From Roseiarcus sp963709655 (GTDB lineage Bacteria; Pseudomonadota; Alphaproteobacteria; Rhizobiales; Beijerinckiaceae), in contig CAVPXF010000023.1 of NCBI GenBank assembly GCA_963709655.1, forward strand, positions 124,001-188,000: a stretch of DNA of 64,000 bases. Direction: 5' to 3'. This document shows positions 27,611 through 36,514 of this stretch, piece after piece. How positions within the stretch are numbered: position 1 is the first letter of the stretch; the number at the start of each line of letters is the position of its first letter. A model generated the notes under the pieces. It did not search any database. It was not told the DNA's origin and saw only the letters and a program-made list of their open reading frames with translations. Made by a program: the position numbers and the translations under genes.

Positions 27611-28819
27611 ATGACCGAAGCCTATATTTTCGATGCCGTGAGAACGCCGCGAGGGCGCGGCAAGCCCGACGGTTCGCTCCATACCGCCTCGACGCTTCAT
27701 CTCGCCGCGACCGCGCTGAAGGCGATCAAGGACCGCAACCAGCTCGAACCGACCCGGATCGACGACGTCGTCATGGGTTGCGTCGATCCGGTCGGCGAGG
27801 CCGGCGGCGACATCGCTCGCATGGGGGCGCTGGCGGCAGGCTTCGGCGACACGGTGCCCGGCGTGCAGATCAACCGCTTCTGCGCCTCAGGCCTCGATTC
27901 GGTGAATTTCGCCGCGGCGCAGGTGATGAGCGGCCAGCATGAGCTGACGATCGGCGGCGGCGTCGAATTGATGAGCCGCGTCGGCATCGGCGCGTCCGGC
28001 GGCGCCTGGCCGGCGGATCCGTCGCTGGCGATTCCCGCCTATTTCATGCCGCAAGGCGTGTCGGCCGATCTCATCGCCACCAAATACGGCTTCTCGCGCG
28101 ACGACGTCGACGCCTACGCCGTAGAGTCGCAGAAGCGCGCTGCGGCCGCCTGGAACGAGGGACGGTTCAAGGGCTCGATCGCCCCGGTCAAGGACGTCAA
28201 CGGCCTGCCGCTGCTCGACCGCGACGAGCACATGCGCCCGCAGACCGACATGCAGTCGCTCGCCTCGCTGAAGCCCTCGTTCGTCATCCCCGGCGAGCAG
28301 GGCGGATTCGACGCCGTCGCCATCCAGGCCCATCCGGAGATCGAGCGCATCATCCATGTCCACCACGCCGGCAACTCGTCGGGCATCGTCGACGGCGCGG
28401 CCGCCGTGCTGATCGGCTCGCGCGAGGCGGGCGAGCGCGCCGGTCTCAAGCGGCGTGCGAAAATCCGCGCCTTCGCCAATATCGGCTCGGAACCGGCGAT
28501 CATGCTGACGGGCCCCGTCGACGTGACGAAAAAGGTGCTCGCGCGCTCGGGCATGACGATCAGCGACATCGACCTTTTCGAGGTCAACGAGGCCTTCGCC
28601 GCAGTCGTGCTGCGGTTCATGCAGGCCTTCGACGTCGACGCCGGCAAGGTCAACGTCAACGGTGGCGCCATCGCGCTCGGCCATCCGCTCGGCGCGACCG
28701 GCGCGATGATCCTCGGCACGGCGCTCGACGAGCTCGAGCGCACCGGCGGAAGCACCGCGCTCATCACCCTGTGCATCGGCGGCGGCATGGGCACCGCTAC
28801 AATTATCGAGCGCGTTTGA
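27611..28819 (+). CDS. Acetyl-CoA C-acyltransferase (thiolase, FadA-like)
   Basis: The 402-residue thiolase cleaves 3-ketoacyl-CoA in the last step of beta-oxidation. The nucleophile is C91 in INRFCASGLDSV, the histidine is in NGGAIALGHPLGATGA, and the second cysteine is in LCIGGGMGTA near the C-terminus. It is preceded by a GAGAAACAGG ribosome binding site. fadJ follows 20 bp later, so thiolase and the multifunctional protein form a functional pair as in fadAB/fadIJ operons. Confidence 0.95.
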   Translation: MTEAYIFDAVRTPRGRGKPDGSLHTASTLHLAATALKAIKDRNQLEPTRIDDVVMGCVDPVGEAGGDIARMGALAAGFGDTVPGVQINRFCASGLDSVNFAAAQVMSGQHELTIGGGVELMSRVGIGASGGAWPADPSLAIPAYFMPQGVSADLIATKYGFSRDDVDAYAVESQKRAAAAWNEGRFKGSIAPVKDVNGLPLLDRDEHMRPQTDMQSLASLKPSFVIPGEQGGFDAVAIQAHPEIERIIHVHHAGNSSGIVDGAAAVLIGSREAGERAGLKRRAKIRAFANIGSEPAIMLTGPVDVTKKVLARSGMTISDIDLFEVNEAFAAVVLRFMQAFDVDAGKVNVNGGAIALGHPLGATGAMILGTALDELERTGGSTALITLCIGGGMGTATIIERV

Positions 28820-28839
28820 CCGCGGGACGGAGACATTCC

Positions 28840-31043
28840 ATGGAACTCAAGAATTTTCGTTTCGAGACCGACGCGGACGGCATAGCGCTCGTCACGTGGG
28901 ACATGCCCGGCCGCTCGATGAACGTCATCAATCCCGAGGTCATGTCCGAGCTCGGCGAGATCGTCGACAAGATCTCGAACGACGCCGCGATCAACGGCGC
29001 CGTCGTCACGCTGGCGAAGGGCGTCGGCGGCGCCGACCTCGCATTCCTCAAGGTCGCGGGCGACGAATTCGTCCGCCGCGCCAAGACCGAAGGCAAGGAC
29101 GCGGCGATGCGCGCCTTCGTCGAGGGGACGAAGCGATTGAACCTCGTCTATCGGCGGCTGGAAACCTGCGGCAAGCCCGTCGCCATGGCCATCAGCGGAA
29201 TATGCATGGGCGGCGGCTTCGAACTGGCGCTCGCCTGCCACTACCGGATCGCTTCGGACAGCGACAAGAACTCGCGTCGGCCTGCCGGAGATCAAGGTCG
29301 GCCTCTTCCCGGGCGGCGGGGGCACGCAGCGCGTCGCGCGGCTGATGCCGACGCCGGACGCGCTGCAGATGCTGTTCAAAGGCGACCAACTGAAGCCCGC
29401 AGCGGCCAAGAGGATGGGCCTCATCCATGAGGTCGCTCCGGAGGGGGAGATTGTCCAGCGCGCCAAGGACTGGGTGAAAGCCAATCCGAACGCCAAAGCG
29501 CCCTGGGACGACCCGAAGTTCAAGCCGCCGTCGGGCAAGGTGTTCTCGCCGGTCGGCATGATGACCTGGCCGCCCGCCAACGCCATCTACCGCCGCGAAA
29601 CTTACGACAATTACCCGGCGGCCAAGGCGATCCTTTCGAGCGTGTTCGAGGGGCTGCAACTGCCGATGGACCTCGCACTCGCTGTCGAAAGCAAATATTT
29701 CGCCAACATCCTGCTGTCGAAGGAGGCGGCGGCGATGATCCGCTCGCTGTTCCTGTCGATGGGCGAGCTCAACAAAGGCGTGCGCCGTCCGGCGAACGTG
29801 CCGCCGACGAACCTCAAGAGGATCGGCGTCCTGGGCGCCGGCCTGATGGGCGCCGGCATCGCCTATGTCTCGGCCAACGCCGGCTTCGAGGTCGTGCTGA
29901 TCGACCGCGACCAGGAATTCAGCCGACAAGGGCAAGGCCTATGCGGACAAGGTCGTCAGCGGCCAGATCGCCAAGGGCCGCGCCAAGCCCGCCGACAGGG
30001 AAGCGCTGCTCGCCCGCATCCACGCGACCGCCGATTACGCGGCGCTGAAGGGCTGTGACTTCCTCGTCGAGGCGGTGTTCGAGGATCGCGCGGTCAAGGC
30101 CGAGGCGACGAAGAAGGCGCAGGCCGTGCTCGGACCGGACGTCGTCTTCGCCAGCAACACCTCGACCCTGCCGATCACCTCGCTCGCCGAAACGTCGGCG
30201 AAGCCCGAGCAGTTCATCGGCGTGCATTTCTTCTCGCCGGTCGAGAAGATGATGCTGGTCGAGATCATCATGGGCGAGAAGACCGACGCCAAGGCGCTCA
30301 GCGTCGCGATGGACTTCGTCCGGGCGATCAAGAAAACGCCGATCGTGGTCAACGACTGCCGCGGCTTCTACGTCAATCGCTGCGTGATCAACTACATGCT
30401 CGAAGCCCACCTGATGCTGATGGAGGGCGTGCCGCCGGCGATGATCGAGAACGTCGCCAAGATGGCCGGCCTACCGGTCGGGCCGCTCGCGCTGACGGAC
30501 GAGACGGGCGTCGATCTCGCATGGAAGATCCTCAAGGCGACCGAAGCCGATCTCGGCGCCGGCGCGATCGACGCCGGGCAGAAGAAACTGATCGAGACGC
30601 TGGTCGTCAAGGAGCAAAGGTTCGGCCGCAAGAACGGCAAGGGCTTTTATGACTATCCGGCGAGCGGGCCGAAGAGCCTGTGGCCGGGCCTCGGGAGAAT
30701 CGCCGGCAAGGCGCTCGACCCGGACACGATCGGCGTCCAGGACCTAAAGGACCGGTTCCTGTTCCCGCCGGCGCTCGAGGCCGCGCGCTGCATGTTCGAA
30801 GGCGTCGTCACCGATCCGCGCGAGGCCGACGTCGGCTCGATCCTCGGCTTCGGCTACGCGCCCTATACGGGCGGCACGCTGTCGTTCATCGACGGCATGG
30901 GGCTCAAGGCGTTCGTAGCGCGGGCGCGGGCCCTTGCGGCCAGCCACGGCCCCCGCTTCGTCCCGCCGGAGAAGCTGATCGAAATGGCGGACAAGGGCCA
31001 GACGTTCTACGGAACCTACGGCGAGAAGCAGAAGGCCGCCTAA
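28840..31043 (+). pseudogene. FadJ-like enoyl-CoA hydratase / 3-hydroxyacyl-CoA dehydrogenase (two +1 frameshifts; probably intact)
   Basis: The joined product is about 734 residues. The N-terminal crotonase domain includes SGICMGGGFELALACHYRIASDS and GLPEIKVGLFPGGGGTQR (restored frame). The NAD-binding domain starts at RIGVLGAGLMGAGIAYVSANAG, and NTSTLPITSLAE and GVHFFSPVEKMMLVEII lie in the dehydrogenase core. It hydrates enoyl-CoA and oxidises 3-hydroxyacyl-CoA. The frame breaks at 29268-29273 (GAACTC; GACTC restores DKTRVGLPE) and 29915-29920 (GAATTC; GAATC restores DQESADKGK). Both would be CcrM GANTC sites once the extra base is removed. The tight pairing with thiolase argues that the gene is functional. 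Confidence 0.88.
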
Positions 31044-31377
31044 ACGCCTCGCTCCCACGCGGCTCGTGAAAGCTGCGAGGCGCGCTTCCCCTTCCCCAGC
31101 AAAGCTGGGGAAGGGCCTGCCCCCGGGCGCAGACCCGGGGGTGGCCCGGAGGCCGACGGATGGGGTGTGGGCCGCCGCTTCTCGGAGTTGTCGGTTTGCG
31201 CCCGCTCTTTTCTGCGGGCGTTTACCGCGCTTTCAAGAGCGCAAACCTGATCGGGCGGGATGTTTTGCACGGTTGAGAGCAGTGCGCCCAAAGAATTTGT
31301 AAAGACGGGCGGGTCGCCGTAACACACAATGCGATATCTAACCGCGTAGGTTTGAATCGCCTGCTTCCAATCGTAGA
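31044..31377. other. Intergenic REP-like hairpins at the edge of an AT-rich island
   Basis: Two palindromes lie here: CCTTCCCCAGC-aaa-GCTGGGGAAGG (31090-31114) and CCCCCGGG-n6-CCCGGGGG (31120-31141). They belong to the GC-rich intergenic repeats that also appear at 58.75 kb and 63 kb in related forms and may end fadJ transcription. On the minus strand a TTG-started frame that overlaps the stop of the DUF900 hydrolase (31381) reads protein-like for about 60 codons (YDWKQAIQTYAVRYRIVCYG...) before running into the repeat. It could be a small downstream gene with a disrupted end. Confidence 0.5.
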
Positions 31378-32598
31378 TCAATTCAACTGTCGCTTCATCT
31401 CAAACAGCGTCTGTGGGTCATAAGTGAAATATGAGTGACCAATAAAGTCGTCCTTTACCCCTCTAAACTGATACCACTTTAGTCGACCAGATAAAATTTC
31501 AGTTTTGAACGCATTATCATAATCAGAACATTGACCCAACCGCTCATCAGCAAGACTTATATCCTCCCCCATCTCATCCTTGGTAGTCACTGCATTTACG
31601 CCCGAAGACAGCCTCAAAGCAATATCAAATTTGGAGCAGATAATAATCGTTCTGTCTGCGTAATCGCTGATAAGTGGCAAATCCCTCTCGCGAAATTCCC
31701 TTCTACTTACGTCAGCTGCAGCAAGTATCAACGTTCTCATCCTAACCATATCAAATGGGCGTTTCTCATTAGTCGACTCCCTATGAATTGAATTCAAAGT
31801 GTCAAGCACAAGTTTAGCGCCCATGCTGTGCGCTATCGCCTGGCCAACGATCCGCCCGCCTGCTTGAGAACCGTCGTCAAATCGGAACCCGTTGATGCCC
31901 TCTAGAACCTGTGAAAATTGTCTGACCGTTAGCTCTTCGCGCCTCTCGGTTTCACGGTAATCGGGCACCGTTAGACCCAAATTGGACGGCCAGCTGAACA
32001 ACAACATCGGCCCTTGAAATCCGAGGTCGTCCTTTAGCTGAGATGTCTCTGCGACCGCAGAACTGAACGGCACATTAAATCCATGAATATAAATTAAATC
32101 AAAGTCGCGAGCTAATGGTTGAGTCTGCAGCGACGAGCTTCCAAGCCAATCGTCAATATTCTGGAATACATCAAATTTCGACACAGAAAAATTTCGAAAC
32201 GGATTGTCATCAGATGGCTTACTGCTATATGTTTGTTCGCTGAATTTCCGATCTGCAGGATAGTCGACCTCTATTCGGCCAAGCGCAACCTGCGTGCCCA
32301 AGCTGGATAAAAATATCTTGTCTATATCAAACAATCTCGGCAGTATTACGCTTCCCCCTAAAGAGGTCTCCGATGGTATTACAGCTTGATCAATAGCCCT
32401 GTTAGTAGCAAACAAAACGTTGCTATATTCCATTCGCGTTGCCTGCTTGAAGTGGAACTGCGCTATCCGGAGTCCGGTGCTCTCGGGCGGTTCGCCGGCG
32501 ACGGCGCCCGAAGCAGCCGCAAGCTCCAACCCAAGGGAACAAATTGCAATGATATGCAGTTTGAAGTCCATCGAACGGCCATCCGCGGAAACCGTCAT
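31378..32598 (-). CDS. Secreted/periplasmic alpha/beta hydrolase of the DUF900 family
   Basis: The 406-residue protein starts with a hydrophobic segment (LHIIAICSLGLELAAASGAVAG), a likely signal peptide. The hydrolase core has the oxyanion strand DLIYIHGFNVPFSSAVAE and the nucleophile elbow AHSMGAKLVLD, with serine as nucleophile. This HGFN...W...HSMG pattern is that of DUF900 (esterase/lipase-like) proteins. A conserved aspartate after IICSKFDIALRLS and the histidine in FIGHSYFTYDP could complete the triad. DNA composition is strongly AT-rich compared with all flanking genes, suggesting recent transfer. It is divergent from the IalB-like gene, 97 bp apart. Confidence 0.85.
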   Translation of the reverse strand: MTVSADGRSMDFKLHIIAICSLGLELAAASGAVAGEPPESTGLRIAQFHFKQATRMEYSNVLFATNRAIDQAVIPSETSLGGSVILPRLFDIDKIFLSSLGTQVALGRIEVDYPADRKFSEQTYSSKPSDDNPFRNFSVSKFDVFQNIDDWLGSSSLQTQPLARDFDLIYIHGFNVPFSSAVAETSQLKDDLGFQGPMLLFSWPSNLGLTVPDYRETERREELTVRQFSQVLEGINGFRFDDGSQAGGRIVGQAIAHSMGAKLVLDTLNSIHRESTNEKRPFDMVRMRTLILAAADVSRREFRERDLPLISDYADRTIIICSKFDIALRLSSGVNAVTTKDEMGEDISLADERLGQCSDYDNAFKTEILSGRLKWYQFRGVKDDFIGHSYFTYDPQTLFEMKRQLN

Positions 32599-32695
32599 TT
32601 TCGCGCCGAAATTTTAGCGAAACTTCGCTTCGTTGGAAAGGCTGTGTGAACTTTGGAGACCGGCGAAACCGGGGTCAGTGTCTGGGGCAAATTCA

Positions 32696-33826
32696 ATGTT
32701 GACAAACGTGCGGCCTATAATAGCGCGAGCAACGTGTGCAATCTCTCTTGTTGTCGCCGGGTATTGCTCTCTACCGGGCAGTTCTTCTGTAACATTGGCT
32801 GGGGTTGCTGAAACAAAAGAAATTGCTAATTACGGAGATTGGGCGCTTTTTTGTGACAAGCTGGAAAATAACAGGCTTTCCGAGTGCGCCCTGATTTAAA
32901 ACGTGAAAGATCCAAACATTGGTGATGGTCGTGCCTGGATAATGAGTAGCCTTGACTTACGGAACTCGGGGAACCTTATGCTAACGCTTAGGTTCGACAA
33001 ATCGATAATGACAGAATCAGGTGCGTTACTCCGAGTTGACGATCGTCCAGTCGGCGTCTTATCATTCTTCGAGTGCGGAATGGAGTTTTGCAAAAGTGCG
33101 GCAACATTGGCAAACGGCAAAAATGTCAACGAATTTGGGACGCTGCTGCAAACAGGAAAGTTATTGACTGTTGACTTTAAGGTCGCCGCAAATGCCGGTT
33201 ATCGCTTAGCGTTAAATCTCAATGGGTTATCTGGGGGAATCGCGGCTCTATACGCGACGGCTCGGCAGCCGAGTTTGCCGACCGATCAGATCGTGGAAGC
33301 ATCGCCGCCGCCGACAAATAGCGTGATTGGACCGGATGGTGTCATGGTTGCTGAAGCATCCGAATTCAAAATTGAGGCGTTTAAATCTGCGTTGGATACA
33401 ACTATTGGTGCTAGTAGTTCAATGATCTCAAACAGTGGCTCTGATGGTTACTTCACCGATGGATGCACCACAAAAACTGGCGCTAGGTCCAATTACGACA
33501 TGGGAGAAAAGATTGTAGTTGGTGGTGATTTTTCCGTCTCAAGCGATTATCAGCACAGAGTCAAAGACTTTATTAAACGTACGCGTGAATGCAACGAGCC
33601 TCAGGTGTTTGTAATCACCCATAAACCAGAGGGTAATGAAAAGCATCCTAGCAACCAGGGACCTTCAGCGAAGGCGTTTGAGTTCTTGCAGGGAATGAGT
33701 GTCAAGCAAGTGATTACAGAAGAAGGAGTACCCTCAGATCGAGTGTTTCTAAAAGATGGGGGAAAGATTAATTTTATTGCCGATTCAGCTGTCTCTCCGT
33801 CTGGGCTCGGACTAAGCAAGAGATAA
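32696..33826 (+). pseudogene. IalB-like protein fused to an OmpA-like C-terminal domain (in-frame TAA)
   Basis: The reading frame from ATG 32696 begins with a signal-peptide-like segment and then the IalB pattern: YGDWALFCDK..LSECALI and, further on, GVLSFFECGMEFC, LLQTGKLLTVDFK and LNLNGLSGGIAALYA. The frame is cut by one TAA (32897-32899) right after ECALI, where IalB homologues usually have a glutamine, so a CAA to TAA change is likely. After a Pro-rich linker the C-terminal 110 residues look OmpA-like (HRVKDFIKRTRECNEPQVFVITHKP, SAKAFEFLQGMSVKQVITEEGVPSDRVFL), a possible peptidoglycan-binding domain. IalB proteins are periplasmic or surface proteins. Base composition is AT-rich like its divergent neighbour. 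Confidence 0.6.
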
Positions 33827-34076
33827 ATTGCGATGTTTTTCCGCTGAGCTTATTAAAAGGCATTGGTATTGGCTTCTTTCAGTAGATCTCCTTTACGGTG
33901 ACGCGTCCGTCTTTTATATTTATTCAATTGCGGAATATCGCCCTGCTGCATGACCCTGCACTCCTTCCCGGCCTCCGTCACCACGTGACCCAGAGGTTTA
34001 CGGCAACAGTTGCGGCTTAACCATATTTCCGTAAGGTGGAGTAAATCCTTGCTCGGCGCGTGAATGTGTTCTTATT
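33827..34076. other. AT-rich intergenic boundary of the island
   Basis: About 250 bp without a gene. AT-rich sequence continues to about 33950 and returns to chromosomal composition by 34100. The stretch around 34050-34076 should contain the promoter of the HTH gene; no strong boxes were seen. Confidence 0.4.
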
Positions 34077-35144
34077 ATGTTCTCTTCAGCCCCCCAGAGG
34101 AGAACCCCGTTGTCCGATCGTCTCGACCCCGCCGCGCCGGCCGCCGCCGGCAAACCTCCGACCCCGGCGCGCGCCGCACGCATGGCGAAGTTCAGGCGCG
34201 AGCAGGTGATCGTCGGCTATCTCAACCGCGGCGTGTCGGTCGCCGAGATCGCGGCGCGGGTGGGGGTGGGCCCAAAGCGGCTCAGGGCCATCGTCCGGGA
34301 CATCCTTGCGCGCCGCATGCCGCATCCGCCCATGGAGTTTGTCGCGATCCAGGTGAGCCGTCTCAACGAGGCGCTGCTGGTCGCCTACTCCGCCATGTCG
34401 CCGACCAACCTCAAGGCGGTCGACCAGGTGGTCAAGATCGTGCGCGAGCTCGACCGCTACGGCGGCGCCTTCGCCGCCGAATGGGCGCGGCCCGAAGCCT
34501 CGCGGCTGCATCGGGCGAGCGCGCCCGAGGCCTTGACCGGCCAGGCCGCGCTCGCTGAGCCGGACTCGGAGGCCGAGACGATCGCCGACGAGGATCGTTT
34601 GTTCGCCCGGCGCTGGCTCGATGGCGACGAATTGACTTCGGCCGGCGATGGCGACGAGAGCCGCGCAGAGCGCGCGGGATCGATCGAGGACGTGATCGCC
34701 GAGCTTCTCAGGCGGTGCACGAGCCCGGAAAATCCCGTGCAAGCCATTGATAAGATGGATTCCGCGCCCGGGTTCTCGGACGCCTTCGCGGATCGCGCTG
34801 GCGAAAGCCGGGCCTCGGGGGCCGCCGCCGCGACGCTCGATAGGGACGCCCCGGGGGGAGCCCGGACGTCCGCCTTCGCAGGCCTGACAGTGAGGCTGGC
34901 CCTGCGGCGGTCGACCGATCCTCAGGCGCGCGCGACGCCGAAGAGCGCGGCACGCGCCCGGAAATCCCGGCGCAAAGCCTTGATAACGTTCAATCCGCGC
35001 CCGGAATTGGGTCGGCGCCGGGGGCCTTCGCGGCTCGGCGCCCCGCGCCCCCGGCCGGCGCCGGCGCGCAGGCCGAGCGCGCCGCACGCGATCTCGCCCC
35101 GCCTTTCGATTGGCTCCGGCGCGTATCGGAGGTCGCCTTGCTGA
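34077..35144 (+). CDS. HTH-containing protein with a repeat-invaded, low-complexity tail
   Basis: The 355-residue frame has a well-formed N-terminal half. Residues 38-75 (FRREQVIVGYLNRGVSVAEIAARVGVGPKRLRAIVRDILARR) form a helix-turn-helix of the resolvase/transposase-like type. FVAIQVSRLNEALLVAYSAM and LKAVDQVVKIVRELDRYGG follow as helices. After about residue 150 the protein becomes Ala/Arg/Asp-rich, and two copies of a ~50-bp dispersed repeat (34724-34772 and 34957-35005) are translated in frame. The true stop of the conserved part may have been lost, so the tail may be junk readthrough. It is likely a DNA-binding protein, with targets unknown. An alternative start is the TTG at 34110. Confidence 0.65.
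   Translation: MFSSAPQRRTPLSDRLDPAAPAAAGKPPTPARAARMAKFRREQVIVGYLNRGVSVAEIAARVGVGPKRLRAIVRDILARRMPHPPMEFVAIQVSRLNEALLVAYSAMSPTNLKAVDQVVKIVRELDRYGGAFAAEWARPEASRLHRASAPEALTGQAALAEPDSEAETIADEDRLFARRWLDGDELTSAGDGDESRAERAGSIEDVIAELLRRCTSPENPVQAIDKMDSAPGFSDAFADRAGESRASGAAAATLDRDAPGGARTSAFAGLTVRLALRRSTDPQARATPKSAARARKSRRKALITFNPRPELGRRRGPSRLGAPRPRPAPARRPSAPHAISPRLSIGSGAYRRSPC
34724..34772 (+). repeat. Dispersed ~50-bp repeat, copy A
   Basis: This copy reads CCCGGAAAATCCCGTGCAAG, then CCATTGATAAGATGG and ends in CCGCGCCCGG. It shares with copies B-E the order CCGGAAA - GCAA - CCxTTGAxAAC - CCG.G. Here it lies inside the tail of the HTH-protein frame. Confidence 0.65.
34957..35005 (+). repeat. Dispersed ~50-bp repeat, copy B
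   Basis: It reads CCCGGAAATCCCGGCGCAAA, then GCCTTGATAACGTTCAATCC and ends in GCGCCCGGAA. The centre TTGATAACGTTCAA is an imperfect dyad, so the element may form a small hairpin or a protein site. Confidence 0.7.
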
Positions 35145-35176
35145 CCCCGGGCCTCGCTGTCGAGGGCGCGGCCGCG

Positions 35177-35230
35177 CCCGGGAAATCTGGCTGCAAACCA
35201 TTGAAAACGCTCAAAACCGGCGCGAAAATG
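35177..35230 (+). repeat. Dispersed ~50-bp repeat, copy C
   Basis: It reads CCCGGGAAATCTGGCTGCAA, then ACCATTGAAAACGCTCAAAA and CCGGCGCG. This is the closest copy to the apparent consensus. The dyad TTGAAAACGCTCAA lies at its centre. Confidence 0.75.
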
Positions 35231-35370
35231 GCGAGGCTGGGACCAGGGCGAGGCCGACCTTGCCGACACGTCGGCCGCCGAGTCGCCCCGCGGGCGCCCG
35301 GCCGCACGCGCTGCAGCGTCTCCGGCAGGCTCAGGGCGGGGCGCGGGGTCATCGGCATGCCATTGCCGCG

Positions 35371-35425
35371 GGCCTCAAAACCGGCGGCAAGCCATTGAGA
35401 ACATTGAAAACAGGAGCCCTCACAG
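35371..35425 (+). repeat. Dispersed ~50-bp repeat, copy D
   Basis: It reads CTCAAAACCGGCGGCAAGCC, then ATTGAGAACATTGAAAACAG. The left end differs from copies A-C, but the GCAAGCCATTGAxAAC core is the same. It lies about 200 bp from copy C, in line with the roughly regular 200-230 bp spacing of the cluster. Confidence 0.65.
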
Positions 35426-35669
35426 CCGAGCGCGGCCCGGGAACGCGCGGACCGTCGCCGACGCGCAAGGACACACGCCGCCGATCCCAGCCTCCGAACC
35501 GCCCTCGCCCCGCCAGCGAAGGCAACGCGCGGCCGGGCTATTCAGAACAAGTGGCACTCTCTAACAACGGCTGCTAACACACTGACTTGGCACGACATTT
35601 GCGGAACCCCCGTTGCAATGCCGCGTTGTCGATGACACGATCGCCTTGCTCTGCCTTTGGAGAAACCGC

Positions 35670-35939
35670 ATGGTGAGCCCAGACTTCCGCCGACAGCTCG
35701 AAGGGTTCGGCCTGACGACGGCCAATATCCTGTACCGGCTGCCGGACCATCCCGGCATCCTGCAGACCTTTATCTGGCAACAGCTCGACCTGCACCCGCA
35801 TTTTCCCGAGTTGACGAAGTTCCTCGACTTCTGGACGCGGGAATTGGACGGACTGCTGCACTCGGTCACCGTGGCGCACGCCAGGCTGATCGGACCGGCG
35901 GAATTCCGGGCGATCGAAGGCGAGTTCCGGCTGCACTGA
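35670..35939 (+). CDS. usg: Usg family protein
   Basis: The 89-residue protein matches the Usg family: MVSPDFRRQLEGFGLTTANILYRLPDHPGILQTFIWQ, then DLHPHFPELTKFLDFWTRELDGLLHSVTVAHARLIGPAEF. The family is almost restricted to alphaproteobacteria and its role is unknown. The name comes from a position near other genes in the first report. The frame is open 19 codons upstream, but the ATG at 35670 matches the family start. Confidence 0.92.
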   Translation: MVSPDFRRQLEGFGLTTANILYRLPDHPGILQTFIWQQLDLHPHFPELTKFLDFWTRELDGLLHSVTVAHARLIGPAEFRAIEGEFRLH

Positions 35940-36047
35940 GCGACGCCAGGCTCAGTCGATATGTTCCCGTCATTGCGAGCGACCCGGGCGCCAGAGGGAA
36001 GCGAGGCCGCAATGACGGCGACTGGGCGGACCTCTATTCCTCTCGCC

Positions 36048-36311
36048 TCAGGCGAGAAATATCCCGGCGGAAACACCGCAGGCCTCGAGGAACTTGCGCA
36101 CCTCCATCACCTCCGCCTTCATCAGCGTGTGGTTGGCCAGATGCAGCACGGTCTCTTTTCCGTTGAGCCTCACTCCGATGCGGCTCTTCGTCTTCGGAGC
36201 GATCTCGGCGCCCAGCCCGTTCAGCACCGTCTCGATGTCCTTCATCTCGAGATTGGCGTTGACCGGATGGGCGAAGATCGCGTGGAGGACCTTGCGTTGA
36301 TGATGGTTCAC
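36048..36311 (-). CDS. Solitary HicA-like protein
   Basis: The 87-residue protein has the HicA-like order helix (HHQRKVLHAIFAHPVNANLEMKDIETVLNGLGAEI), basic strands (SRIGVRLNGKETVLHLANHT) and a last helix (EVMEVRKFLEACGV). The catalytic histidine is in LHLANHT. No hicB gene is adjacent on either side, so it is an orphan and may have a housekeeping or silenced role, or be controlled by an antitoxin elsewhere. The family call is moderate. Confidence 0.7.
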   Translation of the reverse strand: MNHHQRKVLHAIFAHPVNANLEMKDIETVLNGLGAEIAPKTKSRIGVRLNGKETVLHLANHTLMKAEVMEVRKFLEACGVSAGIFLA

Positions 36312-36514
36312 GGGGCCTGCTCCTTCCCGGGTTTTGGATCAAGACGGCATATTGGGATTAGCCGTAGCGATTGTCCTTGACCGTGATCAATTCCGCCAAT
36401 TCAGGTTTCCGCGCTCGCCGGCTTCACTCGCCGGCTTCGGCGGTGTCGGCCGATGCCTTGCAAGCGCGGGCGCCCGCCTACGCCCTCCTCGCGCCAATCC
36501 GCCGTTGAGGTCGA

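Larger units (their letters stand above)
35145..35669. other. Repeat-rich intergenic stretch before usg
   Basis: No gene is supported here. It contains repeat copies C (35177-35230) and D (35371-35425) in Arg/Pro-rich noncoding sequence. The last 130 bp are less GC-rich and should contain the usg promoter. Confidence 0.55.

Noticed and set aside
29268..29920. A split of the FadJ-like gene into separate hydratase and dehydrogenase genes
   Set aside because: The breaks fall inside domains, not between them, and one base each restores continuous family sequence.
35110..35577. A 155-codon plus-strand frame before usg
   Set aside because: It is built from the dispersed repeat and GC-rich noise, and overlaps the HTH gene tail; no start signal.
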